Origin: Terebella lapidaria
Lineage: Eukaryota > Annelida > Polychaeta > Terebellida > Terebellidae
Assembly (NCBI GenBank): GCA_949152475.1
Contig: OX424564.1
Location: forward strand, 31,742,165 to 31,806,164
Direction of reading: 5' to 3'
DNA length: 64,000 nucleotides
Part shown: positions 11,060-21,123 of the stretch, one piece after another
How the letters are laid out: each line of letters opens with the position of its first letter
Position numbering within the stretch: the first letter of the stretch is position 1
Notes under the pieces: generated by a model
Told to the model about the DNA's origin: nothing
Seen by the model: only the letters and a program-made list of their open reading frames with translations
The model's database searches: none
Position numbers and translations under genes: made by a program

Positions 11060-13500
11060 CCCGCTCAGGTGTTACCTCGTTTGGAAGTTCTAATAATGAC
11101 CGCTGCCTTTTGGGGGAAAGATCATTGCCTTGTCGTGATCAATATGAATCACCTTGACTAGCGTGTTATATTGTGATTTTAAATCTGGATTCAAGACTTG
11201 GCAATTCAAATATCAAATGAAAAGTCAAAATTCCAATCAATTGAAATACTGTAATGGTAACAACGTTCTCATTTTGAAAAGTTTGGGGGATTGGAACGGG
11301 AACAACATGTTTGCTGGTAACAACGATAGTTTTATGAACGAATTATATCAGTGTTTCTAATAAAGCATAGATATATCGTAATTACACCGTCCTCTTTTAT
11401 CGCCTACTGGATTTACCAAATGTATTTAGAATTACAATTCAACAACTTCAACAGCTCAAATATATCCATGTGAATAGAAAATGTGTGAATTACATATAAT
11501 ACACTCAACCACTCACGGTGCTAGCAAATATTTACACATTGTAGTGTTTACACCTACAGGTACACATTTTGACCGATATTTAATTTTTTTATTTGAGTTA
11601 ACGCTTTCACAATATATACTTAGTTCAATAACCTGTCGATGCTTGAATACTAAGTAAAATCGGTTAAGCAAATATATCTGATGATGGACTCATACCATTA
11701 TGAAATAAGCTACATAAATACACACAAATAATTACATTGGCATATAAAGTCGTTAACATTTTTTTTTTTAATGCGTGGTTACGATTTCCAGGAAATAATA
11801 AAACAACTAAACAACTCCAATGATGTCAGCATTGCCGATTGTGTTGTTATAAAGGTACTAAATAAATTGAAGTTGTTATTACATCTATATCAGTTTTTTT
11901 GTGGGGGGGTGAAGGGGTGACGAAAGGCACAAATTTTAGTAATATGAAATCGATGGTGAATGTCACATGAAATGTTTACTTTCTATTTCAGTTTATTTGA
12001 AACGTACATGTTAATGGGAACACATTTCTCTTTCTCAATAGCAATTTATCTTACTTTACACTGTAATCTCTTCAGCTTTCAATTGTCTTTAATTATCCTT
12101 TCTTCAAAAACTACAACCCGATCATGCACACCCCCCCCCCCATGCACTATTTCGAGTGTCCATTCCCCATGTAGGCCTAATATCCAATGCCTCGCGAGCC
12201 ACGATTCCAACGCGCTACAGACAGACATGATCCTTTATTTCATTTGATGATTAAATGGGAGCTGTGATAGGCCGTCCACCGGCGTGCTAAATAGAGCCTT
12301 AAATAAAGGAAATCCCATGTCATGTACGACCAAATCTCTCGCTCGAAAGTTGCAGACAACTCGGAGATGATGGATGGTCCGCTGTCCAGTAGTAGTTGGG
12401 GCAAAACGATCCATCAATTCATCACCTAGTCCTCCCCTCTGGAGGCTTCACACTCAGTTTCCCGCATCTTCATTTCCCTATATCCCAGGCGGGCAGTCCC
12501 ATCGTCAATTCATTAAAACACATCTTGTCCAACAGTTGTCCAAGATGTCATAGCTCTCTTTCTTTGTCTACTTTTGTCTAACTTCCATTCAACCCTCCCC
12601 CCCTCCCCGTAAAGGAAAACATGCTGAAGAGATTGCGTGTACGATGGACAATGTTATGATGGAACGGCTATTTTTTATAATATGCTAGCTATATATTTGT
12701 CTCGAAATCTCATCTCACTACTTCTAGGACAAGGATACTAAATGTTATTCACTGAAAGGGATGATAAGGTAAAATAGTTTGAATATATATAATATTTAAT
12801 TGCCTGGAGATGAAAGTGGAAGACGTAGAATATGGTTTATAGTATACCTTAGTTTTACTTCAAGGTGTATGACAAACTAACACAAACTTTTTTTCTAATC
12901 TCTATCCGCCAGCTTCAAGAGTAGACCTATTTTCCCTGCGCACGTTGAGAGTTCTATAGGTGAAACAAAAACCCACCCTTGGAGAAACAAAACTCGCAAT
13001 CAACGAGAGAACGTTGAAACAAGGATAGCATCTCCACCGTGGTTGCTCCAAGCTTTAGTTTTTCAAAAGGAAACATGGAAAACAAACTCTTTCTACACGG
13101 GTTAACCCAACCGCTCTCACACCCTTCCCAACTCCATAATAGGCCTGATATCGAGGACATAATCTTCATTCTTCACAAAGACAGCGAAAACCATGTATTT
13201 TGCAAAGTTGGACAGAACTCTTTGACGAACAGAGTGATTGGTGCCTTGCCGTCTTCGGAGCCATATCTATACAGAGAGACAAGACTAAACTTGGAACTTT
13301 TGATATTGGTTTCCCTTCCCTTAAGCGTTTGTTTTTTGCCTCTTGTCAGATTTGGACGATCCTGTTTAGAACACGACCTCTAGCGTGACCTTCAAATTTT
13401 GTGAAGATCCGGTCACGTAGTGCCGTTATAGTTTTATTCGGAGTAGAATAACAAACTATTGTAATGTATAAAGTTGAAATTGATTGTCGTGAAATTGATG
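11060..13500. other. Duplicated noncoding sequence, more diverged
   Basis: Aligns with 48,740-51,230 at roughly 93-95 percent with many indels. C and G homopolymer runs occur near 11,905 and 12,128. A 114-codon ORF at 13,039-13,383 is open in both copies, but most of its differences change the amino acid, so it is not supported as a gene. Confidence 0.5.
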
Positions 13501-13534
13501 CAGACGTAATAATTACAAATTTTGACGACTTAAT

Positions 13535-14262
13535 TTATCCATACTTATGTTTATTGTTTATTGTTGAAGCTTGTGGTGTCAATGGTCCGCTATCCCAACA
13601 CAAATCTTCAAGTTTCACGGTTTTTAATGATGTTGATAGCTCGATGTCAATGATGAAAGGCTGATTGAATGCTGGAGATATTACACTGTCAAGCGTCTGA
13701 GCGGCAAGCGGGTTCAGACTCAGGCGTTTATTTTCCTGCGTTGTTGGTTTCAGGTCCACAATGAGATGTCCGAAGGGCTTGACAGTTGCTCTGTCGAATT
13801 CTCGAAGAAAGTTTTGCGGGCAGGCGGGATACATTTGCTTAGCCAGGGTCATGACCTGTTGCTGGTCAGTAAGGTTTCTGAGCAGAGTCAAGTGGCAGTT
13901 TCTCCTCTGAGTCAGGTCCTTGCTGTAGTAGAGGTTTTGATTCAAGCAGATGACACTCAGGTTCCTTTGGTGGTTCCCTTCCGTGAACAAGTTCGTGATC
14001 CTCGGATCTTCGGAAGACGTGGACATGAGGTCGTCCAGGATGATGATGTTATTTCCTGTAAGATGAAGTCAGCGTAATTCAGATTTAGAGATATTCCTTG
14101 TATAAACTGCATGCGAGGCCGCACAATAGACCTCATGATGTTGAAGAAGGCTTGCCTTCTCTTATACAGCCATATAATTTTGATCGGCGTGTGGAAAATG
14201 GATCGTATTCCAAGTGGGATTTCACCCAAATTCTTTTCCTGCACACAGTAGAACCCGAACAT
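13535..14262 (-). mobile_element. Polinton-like packaging ATPase fossil (copy A)
   Basis: Remnant of a FtsK/HerA-type (A32-like) DNA-packaging ATPase as carried by Polinton/Maverick and related capsid-bearing elements. The best-preserved part reads ITNLFTEGNHQRNLSVICLN, then QQVMTLAKQMYPACP and KPFGHLIVDLKPTT, which I recall from this family. A Walker-B-like IILDDLM stretch precedes it. A further upstream part with IVRPRMQFIQGI is also present. It is partial and broken, with at least two breaks. No capsid, protease, integrase or polymerase gene was recognised nearby, and no terminal repeats were found. It predates the duplication because both copies carry it. Confidence 0.65.
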
Positions 14263-14279
14263 TCAGGGTGAAGGGGTTT

Positions 14280-14660
14280 TGGAATAACAGGTGGTCCATA
14301 TAGTTAATAGACTGGTTAGAAAATGGCCTTTCGGTGTGACACTATGTTTGATTAAACAATGATGTGTACCACATGACCCTATGACCTATGATTGATTAAA
14401 CAAGGATGTGTACTTTGTGACCAAATGACCTATTATTGAGAATAGCAGTAAACGTTATGACCCCTATACCACGTTTTGACATCCCTAGAGAGTATAGGTT
14501 AAACGTTATGATGGCCTAGCATTTATCGGGCTCCTTGTGACGCCCCAAGCGAGTATAGGACTGTTATGACGCCCTCTAACGAATGACGTATAACCATCAT
14601 GACGTCACATAACCACCGAAGCCAGAAGTGACGTCATACAACCACATGAAAAACCCTGAT
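14280..14660. repeat. Degenerate TTATGAC/TGACGTCA repeats with paired CREs
   Basis: A run of imperfect units sharing GTTATGAC, GTATAGG and TGACCTATGA lies beside the ATPase fossil on its upstream side. It ends in two perfect CRE octamers (TGACGTCA) at 14,600-14,607 and 14,629-14,636. Both CREs are intact in copy B (52,438-52,445 and 52,467-52,474). This might be an old regulatory or terminal region of the fossil element, or a simple repeat. Confidence 0.45.
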
Positions 14661-15104
14661 CTAAAGTGCTGTGTTTACTAGTCATTTGTACATGATATTA
14701 AGAGTCCTATACTGTCCTATACTGTACAAATTATTTCGTGTCATTTGTGTGAGAAAAGGTTCAGTATTGGGGAGTTGAATTCAGAAGTTAGTCTTCTTAA
14801 TTTCCTGGTAACTCCTAAATTTGTAGCCTATAGGCTGAAAAGGGTATTTTGTATGTTTGTGAATGAAGAGTGGTAACTCCATCTGTGGTAGAGCCAGGGT
14901 TTGATGCACCCACCCATACCCTGGAAATTTGAGGGTGGAAAGTGAAAGATAAGATAAAAAAAAAGGGAAGAACAAGGGAAGAACAAGGGAAAAGTGAGCT
15001 TAGAATGGAAACATTACTACTAGAAATCACTGGATAAAAGAAGGTCACGTTGATTACTAGGATCAAACAATAACATGTGGCAGGATGAGCTGTCACCCTC
15101 CTAC

Positions 15105-15156
15105 CTGTTTGCATGTGGTAAAAATCTCGTGGCCGACGCTCTTCGATCTCCGCCAT
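15105..15156 (-). other. Possible short first coding exon (copy A)
   Basis: On the minus strand an ATG opens a 17-codon stretch beginning MAEIEERRPRDFYHMQT that ends in CAG followed by GTAGGA, a usable splice donor. Copy B (52,931-52,982) differs at five sites here, four of them at third codon positions and three silent, a pattern expected of coding sequence. The context of the ATG is weak, and no downstream exon was identified. The protein is not recognised. Confidence 0.25.
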
Positions 15157-15787
15157 TTACAGCCCCTAATCAGGGGTGTGATATCTACTATGTTCGCACG
15201 TCCATTTTTGAACGACACATGCATGGTCCCACATTTCACAGTTTGGCTGCGCACAATAGAAACAAGATAAACTGTGCACCCTTACATATTGGTTTACTAA
15301 GCGATGTCATTATTCAAATCTTTCATTGGATTTCCTGCTGTATCAGCCCAAGTATTGTAGAAAAGCTATTGCGAATTTTTGGCAGGGGCTTTTATTCGGT
15401 GGATTTGACGGAAAGGAAGGAATCACATTGAATAATAAATTGTTCTGATGAATATATTTGTTACTGATACTTCCGCAATAAATTTCCGCCAAATAATATG
15501 GGCATCACATCCACAAAATTTAATGATAATCAATATTCATTTTGTTATAGTATCACTTTCTTTGAGCTTTTTTCAGTACAGAGGCTTCTCTCCTGTCACA
15601 GCAAAAACTTCTGCCCATTTCGCATCAAATACTGACGAGTGTATGTATCATACTAGATATAAATGTCTACATAATTGATATCTTTCTCCGTTCATACCAT
15701 TAAACCAACTGAATTCCACATAACTTCAAAGAGTACATTATTCCATAATTATTGAATATAAAGTCGAAAATATTCAACCAGGTCTGA

Positions 15788-15853
15788 ACATGTGGCTACC
15801 ATTTGATGTTTACTTCAGGTAATATCTCCTGATTCCATGAAGCTGTCGGTTTG
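15788..15853 (+). repeat. 66-bp direct repeat, left member
   Basis: Begins ACATGTGGCTACC and ends CTGTCGGTTTG. It matches 16,900-16,965 with one mismatch. Copy B has a single such unit (53,615-53,680), with the internal variant of this left member and the downstream flank of the right member. Confidence 0.9.
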
Positions 15854-16899
15854 TAACAGGGTTTATTTTCACTGATTTATTGGATATCATAGTGCTCCTA
15901 TGAGTGCTTGGTTTGTAGTTCTGTCATTGGTTACATTATGATGAAATCATAATGTTTGTGCATTTGATTCAGTTGACTCAGTCACCAGATGTCTCTGGTA
16001 GTATGTGAGTGGTCATATGATCACCTGACCAGTGTTTGGTCACTTTGACATCAGATTCCATCAAGGGCACACCTAACTTTACATGGTTGTTGTCCCTCAG
16101 TAAATCTACTAGTAACATAACTTTATCTGAAGCTAAGAGCCAGTATTCAGCATCCAGTTTTAGCATTTGTATAGCTTCACTGCCATTGGAGTTGGTGAGT
16201 TATATTTGCTCATATCTAATTAGTCTTTATCTTGGTATTTGTGAACCCCATGGAATTTTCCATGTGGCAGCCATCTTGTTTCCCTTTGTTACTATGGTAG
16301 TATGTATTTAGTAGTTTATATTAACTCTTTCTATTATTCATTTCCCCTAGCCCACCTAGCCCACCTAGCCCAGTGTCACCCTGGTTATCTCCCATTACTG
16401 CCCCAGTTACCTACTCTGGGTAAGATATTTTGCTTGTTGTAACTTAGTAATTTATTCACAATCTTAACTGGTATTACTATTATTTTACCAGTACAGTATG
16501 GTATTCCACTATACTCAGAATATGGTTAACAGAATGTATCTATTCTACTCTTTGCATTCCGTGTGAATCATGTTGTTCATGTTCATGGTAAATTCGGTAA
16601 CTGATTATTAGTATGAGGATGGTATTATATGGGTTTATATCAGATCGATTCTTCGTAAAGTACCAGTGTAGATGTCTCGTATATTTATGATAAATGTAGT
16701 CATTCATTGTCGCCTATTTTATCTGGTAATGGTTTATTCATAAATATGTTATTTGTTGTTATCTGTGTATTCTATGTTGTCAAATGATATTGTTTTACAA
16801 ATGTATTTTCTGTGATTTTATAGGGTGCAATTGATGCACAACGAAATAAACCGTGACGAAATAAACTCTTCCTTGTTTGTTCGAAACAAACACGTCCAC
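15854..16899. other. A-only segment between direct repeats
   Basis: This stretch and one repeat unit are missing from copy B. It contains a CCCACCTAG microsatellite near 16,345 and CATGGAATTTTCCATG. No coding sequence or transposon ends were recognised. Confidence 0.7.
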
Positions 16900-16965
16900 A
16901 CATGTGGCTACCATTTGATGTTTGCTTCAGGTAATATCTCCTGATTCCATGAAGCTGTCGGTTTG
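16900..16965 (+). repeat. 66-bp direct repeat, right member
   Basis: Right partner of 15,788-15,853, spaced by 1,112 bp. It differs by one base (TTTGCTTC in place of TTTACTTC). Followed by CGGTACACTTGCGG, as in copy B. Confidence 0.9.
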
Positions 16966-17180
16966 CGGTACACTTGCGGTATTTGTAAGGATTTCATGAG
17001 GTGGATATTCCTCTATCAGAGCACCTTGAATTATACTTATCACTCTCAGATCACATAGACATCAGCTTCAATGTGTCATGGTATGTGTGTCATCATGTGA
17101 TAGAAGCCATTACGTTCTATCAGCTTTCTATGATTCATGTCTGAAATTCATACGCTTTCAACACCTGTGCATTCTATCTG

Positions 17181-17186
17181 TTTATT
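17181..17186 (-). terminator. Poly(A) signal of trefoil gene, copy A
   Basis: AATAAA on the minus strand, 66 bases downstream of the TAA stop at 17,252-17,254. The same hexamer is at 53,896-53,901 in copy B. Confidence 0.65.
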
Positions 17187-17251
17187 CGACAAACAATTTA
17201 GCACAGGTCAGGAGTTGATATTGACGACACAGTTGACGCCAAAGCCGATAT

Positions 17252-19968
17252 TTATGGCACTGGCATCTCCAGCTCCCAGCAAAATGGAAATCCTGGAGTC
17301 TCACAGAAGCAGCATCCCAGACAGTTGCAAGCTTCCATACTGATGCCACTCCAGGCGCCTGGACAGTCAATTCGGGAGCTGTAGTTCATCATACCCCACA
17401 GACAGTCGGGGTCCTCCGCTGCCTCGCCCGAAAAATCGGGGTAAGCTGCAAAGCAAACATACGATTGTGCTTTGTAGTGTGGGTCCCTTCATAGCGTTAT
17501 ATTATTTATTGAATGTTTATACGTGACTCACTGCCGAACAAGGGATCTGGTTGGTAGCAAAAGTATGTTCCTCTGTGACAATCATCCCAGCAACAGCCGG
17601 TGGGTTCGTAGCCGTAGTAGTAGTAATAGTAGTAGTAATCATAGAGACACCACTCTTCTTCTCTGCCTGCTTGACCACCACAAATTTGTCTCTCACTGGG
17701 CCGGACAGTTTTGCAGGCGCAGGCTGAATCAGAACGTCCAATATTTGACGTTACTATTGATGTTATTCACAGCACAAAATGGGACTAAAAGCAAGTCGTG
17801 GTTGAACAGTCTGTCAAAACAGAACTTAACATAAAATTATGTCAAATATGAAAAAAAATAAGATGTTATAAATTTGATATTTTTCATTTACCAATATACT
17901 TAAAATGCTGCTTCCCATTTGGACTTTCGTATCTTAAATATATACGCCTAGGTTTGTATTGTATTTAATCAAGCTTTCGTATGGATTGGAACACTGAAAC
18001 GCGAAGCATGTGAATTCAGTTGAATTTTCCTAAACACGATGGACACGTGATTCTTCCCAATATTTTTTTTTTTTCATTTCTAAAATCCTATTGAAAAAAG
18101 ATAAACTATTTGGTCGGGCTTTGTTTTTATTCCAAAATGTTCTATTTTACGTTTGTTTTTGGTATCATCAAAATCTGAATATTGGTGGTAATAGATTGAT
18201 ACTTACATCCGGTACTTGCTGTTGAGTGGTTGCATACCTAGTCTGTCAGGCGTAGGCCTACTGTAGAAACAACTGTATTTTGCTGCATATCGCACAAGTC
18301 CTTTGTAATTGTGTTTTATTTTGGAATTTCTCATTGGTTTTCATTGATATATCAATTTGTGCGTTGGTTACTTGAATAGAAAACAACACGTGTTTTAATA
18401 TACATATAAATGTTTTCAGTTTGTGTGCATTCAGCTATTATCACCAAGACAACAAAGTTGTGGCTGTATAAATAAAGCCTAAAATAAATACAGCTGTTTC
18501 CTTTGTATTTTTGATGTACATGGTAAACAAATTTCTACTAGGACTTTGGACATCCATAACAATGCAGTCAAGAAAGTGTATGGATATATAAGTACTAAGA
18601 CGAAATTGGATGATTGGTCAAATGTTAAAGGTTATCAGTTTGCCTGTGATGTACTGATGACGAAATTTTTTCATGAATGCGAGATTATATACATGATATA
18701 GGAGAGCTTATAATTATTAGTCATACACAACCATAATAAACTTGACAAGGAATGAGTAAAGACTATCACTGTACCATGATAATGGATTCTAACAAACTTA
18801 AGTTCATTAAAACAAAGAAGCCTGAAGAATACAATGGCCTCCCTGTGAGAAAAGTAAATCATTTGCTCTAATTAATTAACTGGGCAAGTAGAATACAACA
18901 TTCACAGGGAGTGTCATGCAGTCAACCATACTGCACCAGACATTGACTGTTAAGAGGTCAAATATGTTTCTGAAATTCTTTACACATTAAATTGGCAAGC
19001 ATATATTCAATGATATAACACTACATCTTCAAAAATATGCCCTGATGACTGTGCAGTGACGTTTGAACATACCAAACAAATTTACATAATGTGGAAGAAT
19101 TGTTTATATGCGCTCTATCGTAAATAAAGGAATGAATGTCCGTGTTGTAAGTATCAATCTATTACCACAAATACCAGTAGATTTCGATGATGCCAGTAAC
19201 AAATGTAAACTACGATATTTTGGAAAAGATACAAAGCCTGACCAAATAGTTTATCCAAAGACACACTGGCGTCACCAGTGGAGACACTGTGTGAAATGTA
19301 GTTGTTTCTACTGCACACCAGACGGAATTAGTATACAACTGCCCAACAACCTATAAAAATAATTTAGAAATCCGAAACAAACCTCTTAGAATAGATGTAT
19401 CACAAGCACATAGTACCTAATCACAAACCAAAAGGCTACTGAGTTGATGTTGCTATTTGCATCAGAGAAGACTGAAATTTAATACTTTGGGTTTCATCGC
19501 TCTTATATAACATACCCATCAAGTTGTAAGCAACTGATATGCATGTTTCTACTACTACTAGATGCATGTATTTTACTACATTTTTGTACTTTCGTACAAT
19601 TGCAGGGGAACAGTTTCGTATGAAACTATTTGCGAAAATAGTAAACTTCTGCCAAGGAAATAGCTGTGGCGTTGACAGCCATAAAATAGAAGTGAACGAG
19701 GACTACCAGCTCGAAGCAGTAGATATGACTTTCCACGTTAAATAGAATTCATTGGTACATTAAACAAAATTCCTATGATCGTCATCACGATCTTGACTCA
19801 CACTCTCATCCAGAAAAAGTTTGGATTTTGAAATTGTCAGGACCTTGGTCGAATATCAGCAAAGTAATCACACTTACGGTCAGGGGCTGGTGTAGGAGGA
19901 TAGTAGTAGGCCCCCACATGGGCGACGACTGCGAGAGCGACACAGCAGAAGATCAGTCTGGAATCCAT
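17252..19968 (-). CDS. Secreted two-trefoil-domain protein, Tyr-rich (copy A)
   Basis: Three exons: 19,968-19,878 (91 bp), 17,723-17,532 (192 bp), 17,445-17,252 (194 bp), coding 158 residues. Both introns (2,154 and 86 bp) are GT-AG and phase 1. The start has a strong context (CACCATGG) and a TATA box about 60 bp upstream. Residues 1-20 form a signal peptide (MDSRLIFCCVALAVVAHVGA), then YYYPPTPAPDP. Domain 1 (about 32-88) has RQIC, GCCW and eight Cys, with YDYYYYYYYYGYEPTG inserted between its third and paired cysteines. Domain 2 (about 109-151) has RIDC, GIS, GCCF and eight Cys. The RxxC...C...GCC[FW]...C pattern is the trefoil (P-type) signature; both domains carry one Cys pair more than the usual six. 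Trefoil proteins act outside the cell in mucus, wound repair or shell and egg matrices; the specific role is unknown. Exon definition is by hand; no transcript was seen. Confidence 0.85.
19108..19745 (+). CDS. Small Cys-rich two-exon candidate inside trefoil intron 1 (copy A)
   Basis: The plus-strand open stretch ending at about 19,330 contains NKCKLRYFGKDTK, THWRHQWRHCVKCSCFYCTP and DGI. A second open exon from 19,606, after a good TTTCGTACAATTGCAG acceptor, runs to the TAG at 19,743-19,745 and contains IVNFCQGNSCGVDSHK. The phases agree if the donor at 19,331 is used. The W...C-x2-C-x-C spacing is loosely like small VWC or beta-microseminoprotein folds. There is no signal-peptide exon or promoter in view. 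In copy B the first exon is identical, but the second has a TGA at 57,309-57,311. It lies antisense within intron 1 of the trefoil gene. It could be two chance ORFs. Confidence 0.25.
19330..19330 (+). other. Putative splice donor of antisense candidate
   Basis: The last base of the first exon of the antisense Cys-rich candidate. GTATAC follows. The donor is not strong, but its phase (1) matches the acceptor before 19,606. Confidence 0.2.
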
Positions 19969-20023
19969 GGTGACAGGAGTTCTCCGATTCCTCGGCGAAT
20001 GATTTCAGCAGAGCTGGAGACCC

Positions 20024-20032
20024 ATATATATA
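20024..20032 (-). promoter_or_regulatory. TATA box of trefoil gene, copy A
   Basis: TATATATAT-type box read on the minus strand, 56-64 bases upstream of the ATG. A start of transcription about 30 bases downstream would leave a short 5' UTR of around 30 nt. The box is preserved in copy B (57,677-57,685) although nearby bases differ. Confidence 0.6.
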
Positions 20033-20039
20033 CAACTCC

Positions 20040-21117
20040 TGCAGCCACCGAGTATCAAAATCACCTCAATTAGCATCGCCGGCTGTTTCCAAAACAATTT
20101 TGAAAAGTAATTGTGCTTCTATTTCGCAATCTCGTCTCTTACAATTTTCAGCAACAAATTCAATTTTGTTTTTCAATTGTCTATTAATTTTCAGAACATT
20201 CAAGAGTAGCAGCGTAGCAAACATGATTTACAGATGCCGATGATTACATTTCACCTGTGCCTCGTTTTAATCAATAATACACATCATTGTAATCTTGTTT
20301 CCTTCACATACCACGGCTCGGCAGTGCATGCAGTGTACAATCATAGACGTACAGGTGACATCTCGACATCTAATGTATACTGTTCGAATGACACGCATGA
20401 TTTTGTCATTACTGTGGAGTCATAACATAGGTACATTCATAGCATCATGACACCTGTCCAGGAATATCAGGAACTTCGGGATCATTTGTATGAAGTTTGA
20501 ATCTACACTATGATTTGATCACTTTCAATAATACAACCAATACCATCACTCACTACTCTTAAGAGCGTGTACACCTCCTCTATCGAACAGGTAACAATTG
20601 TGCCAACATGGAAGAGTTCAAGCCTTCACATGTAATGGTAACTTGATTCTAGATGTGAATGGGTTAGGAAATGACATTTTCATGTGCGTATGCAATAATA
20701 TGTACCAGAGAACACGGTAGCCCATGTGTGAACGTGGTAGTACCGAGTGGTTACATGTCTGAATGAGGAATTGAATGTTTCTGTATATTCGAAAGTGCTG
20801 GCCTTAGAATGGTTTTTGGAAAAGAAGTATTTCAAGAAGTATTTTAAAGTCTTTCCAAATCAACGTGACATATGCCTGGTGACATCAGAATTTTTGTTGT
20901 TGAAATATACACCACTGTTTAGTAGTTGGATGAATCAAACAATTAGCAGTACCAGCTGCTGGTTTTCTTTGTTTTGTGAGCAATTTAGCGTTACCTCTGA
21001 GTTGATGTAGTTTATGTGTATTGCGACTAAGCTGTAATTTCGTTGCACAAGGATATGTAGCATTGAGAATGACAGGATGCCTTCACCAGAAAATCGAATT
21101 GGAATTACCGAGAGAAG
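20040..21117. other. 5' flank of trefoil gene, noncoding
   Basis: Aligns with 57,693-58,770 at about 98-99 percent. Several short ORFs (for example 20,234-20,425) are shared by the copies but show no domain, splice logic or excess of silent changes. Candidate upstream regulatory sequence for the trefoil gene. Confidence 0.4.
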
Positions 21118-21123
21118 GTCGTC

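Noticed and set aside
13039-13383. 114-codon ORF open in both copies
   Set aside because: Around a dozen differences, most of them replacements, without excess of silent changes. No domain was recognised.
15854-16899. Solo-LTR interpretation of the A-only segment (starts near TGTAACAGGG)
   Set aside because: No 4-6 bp target duplication fits. The 66-bp direct repeats and the recombinant form in B explain the difference better.
17517-17741. ORF rich in Thr (ITTTITTTTATN) on the minus strand
   Set aside because: It is an out-of-frame shadow of trefoil exon 2: the TAC-repeat coding the tyrosine run reads as ACT/ACN in this frame.
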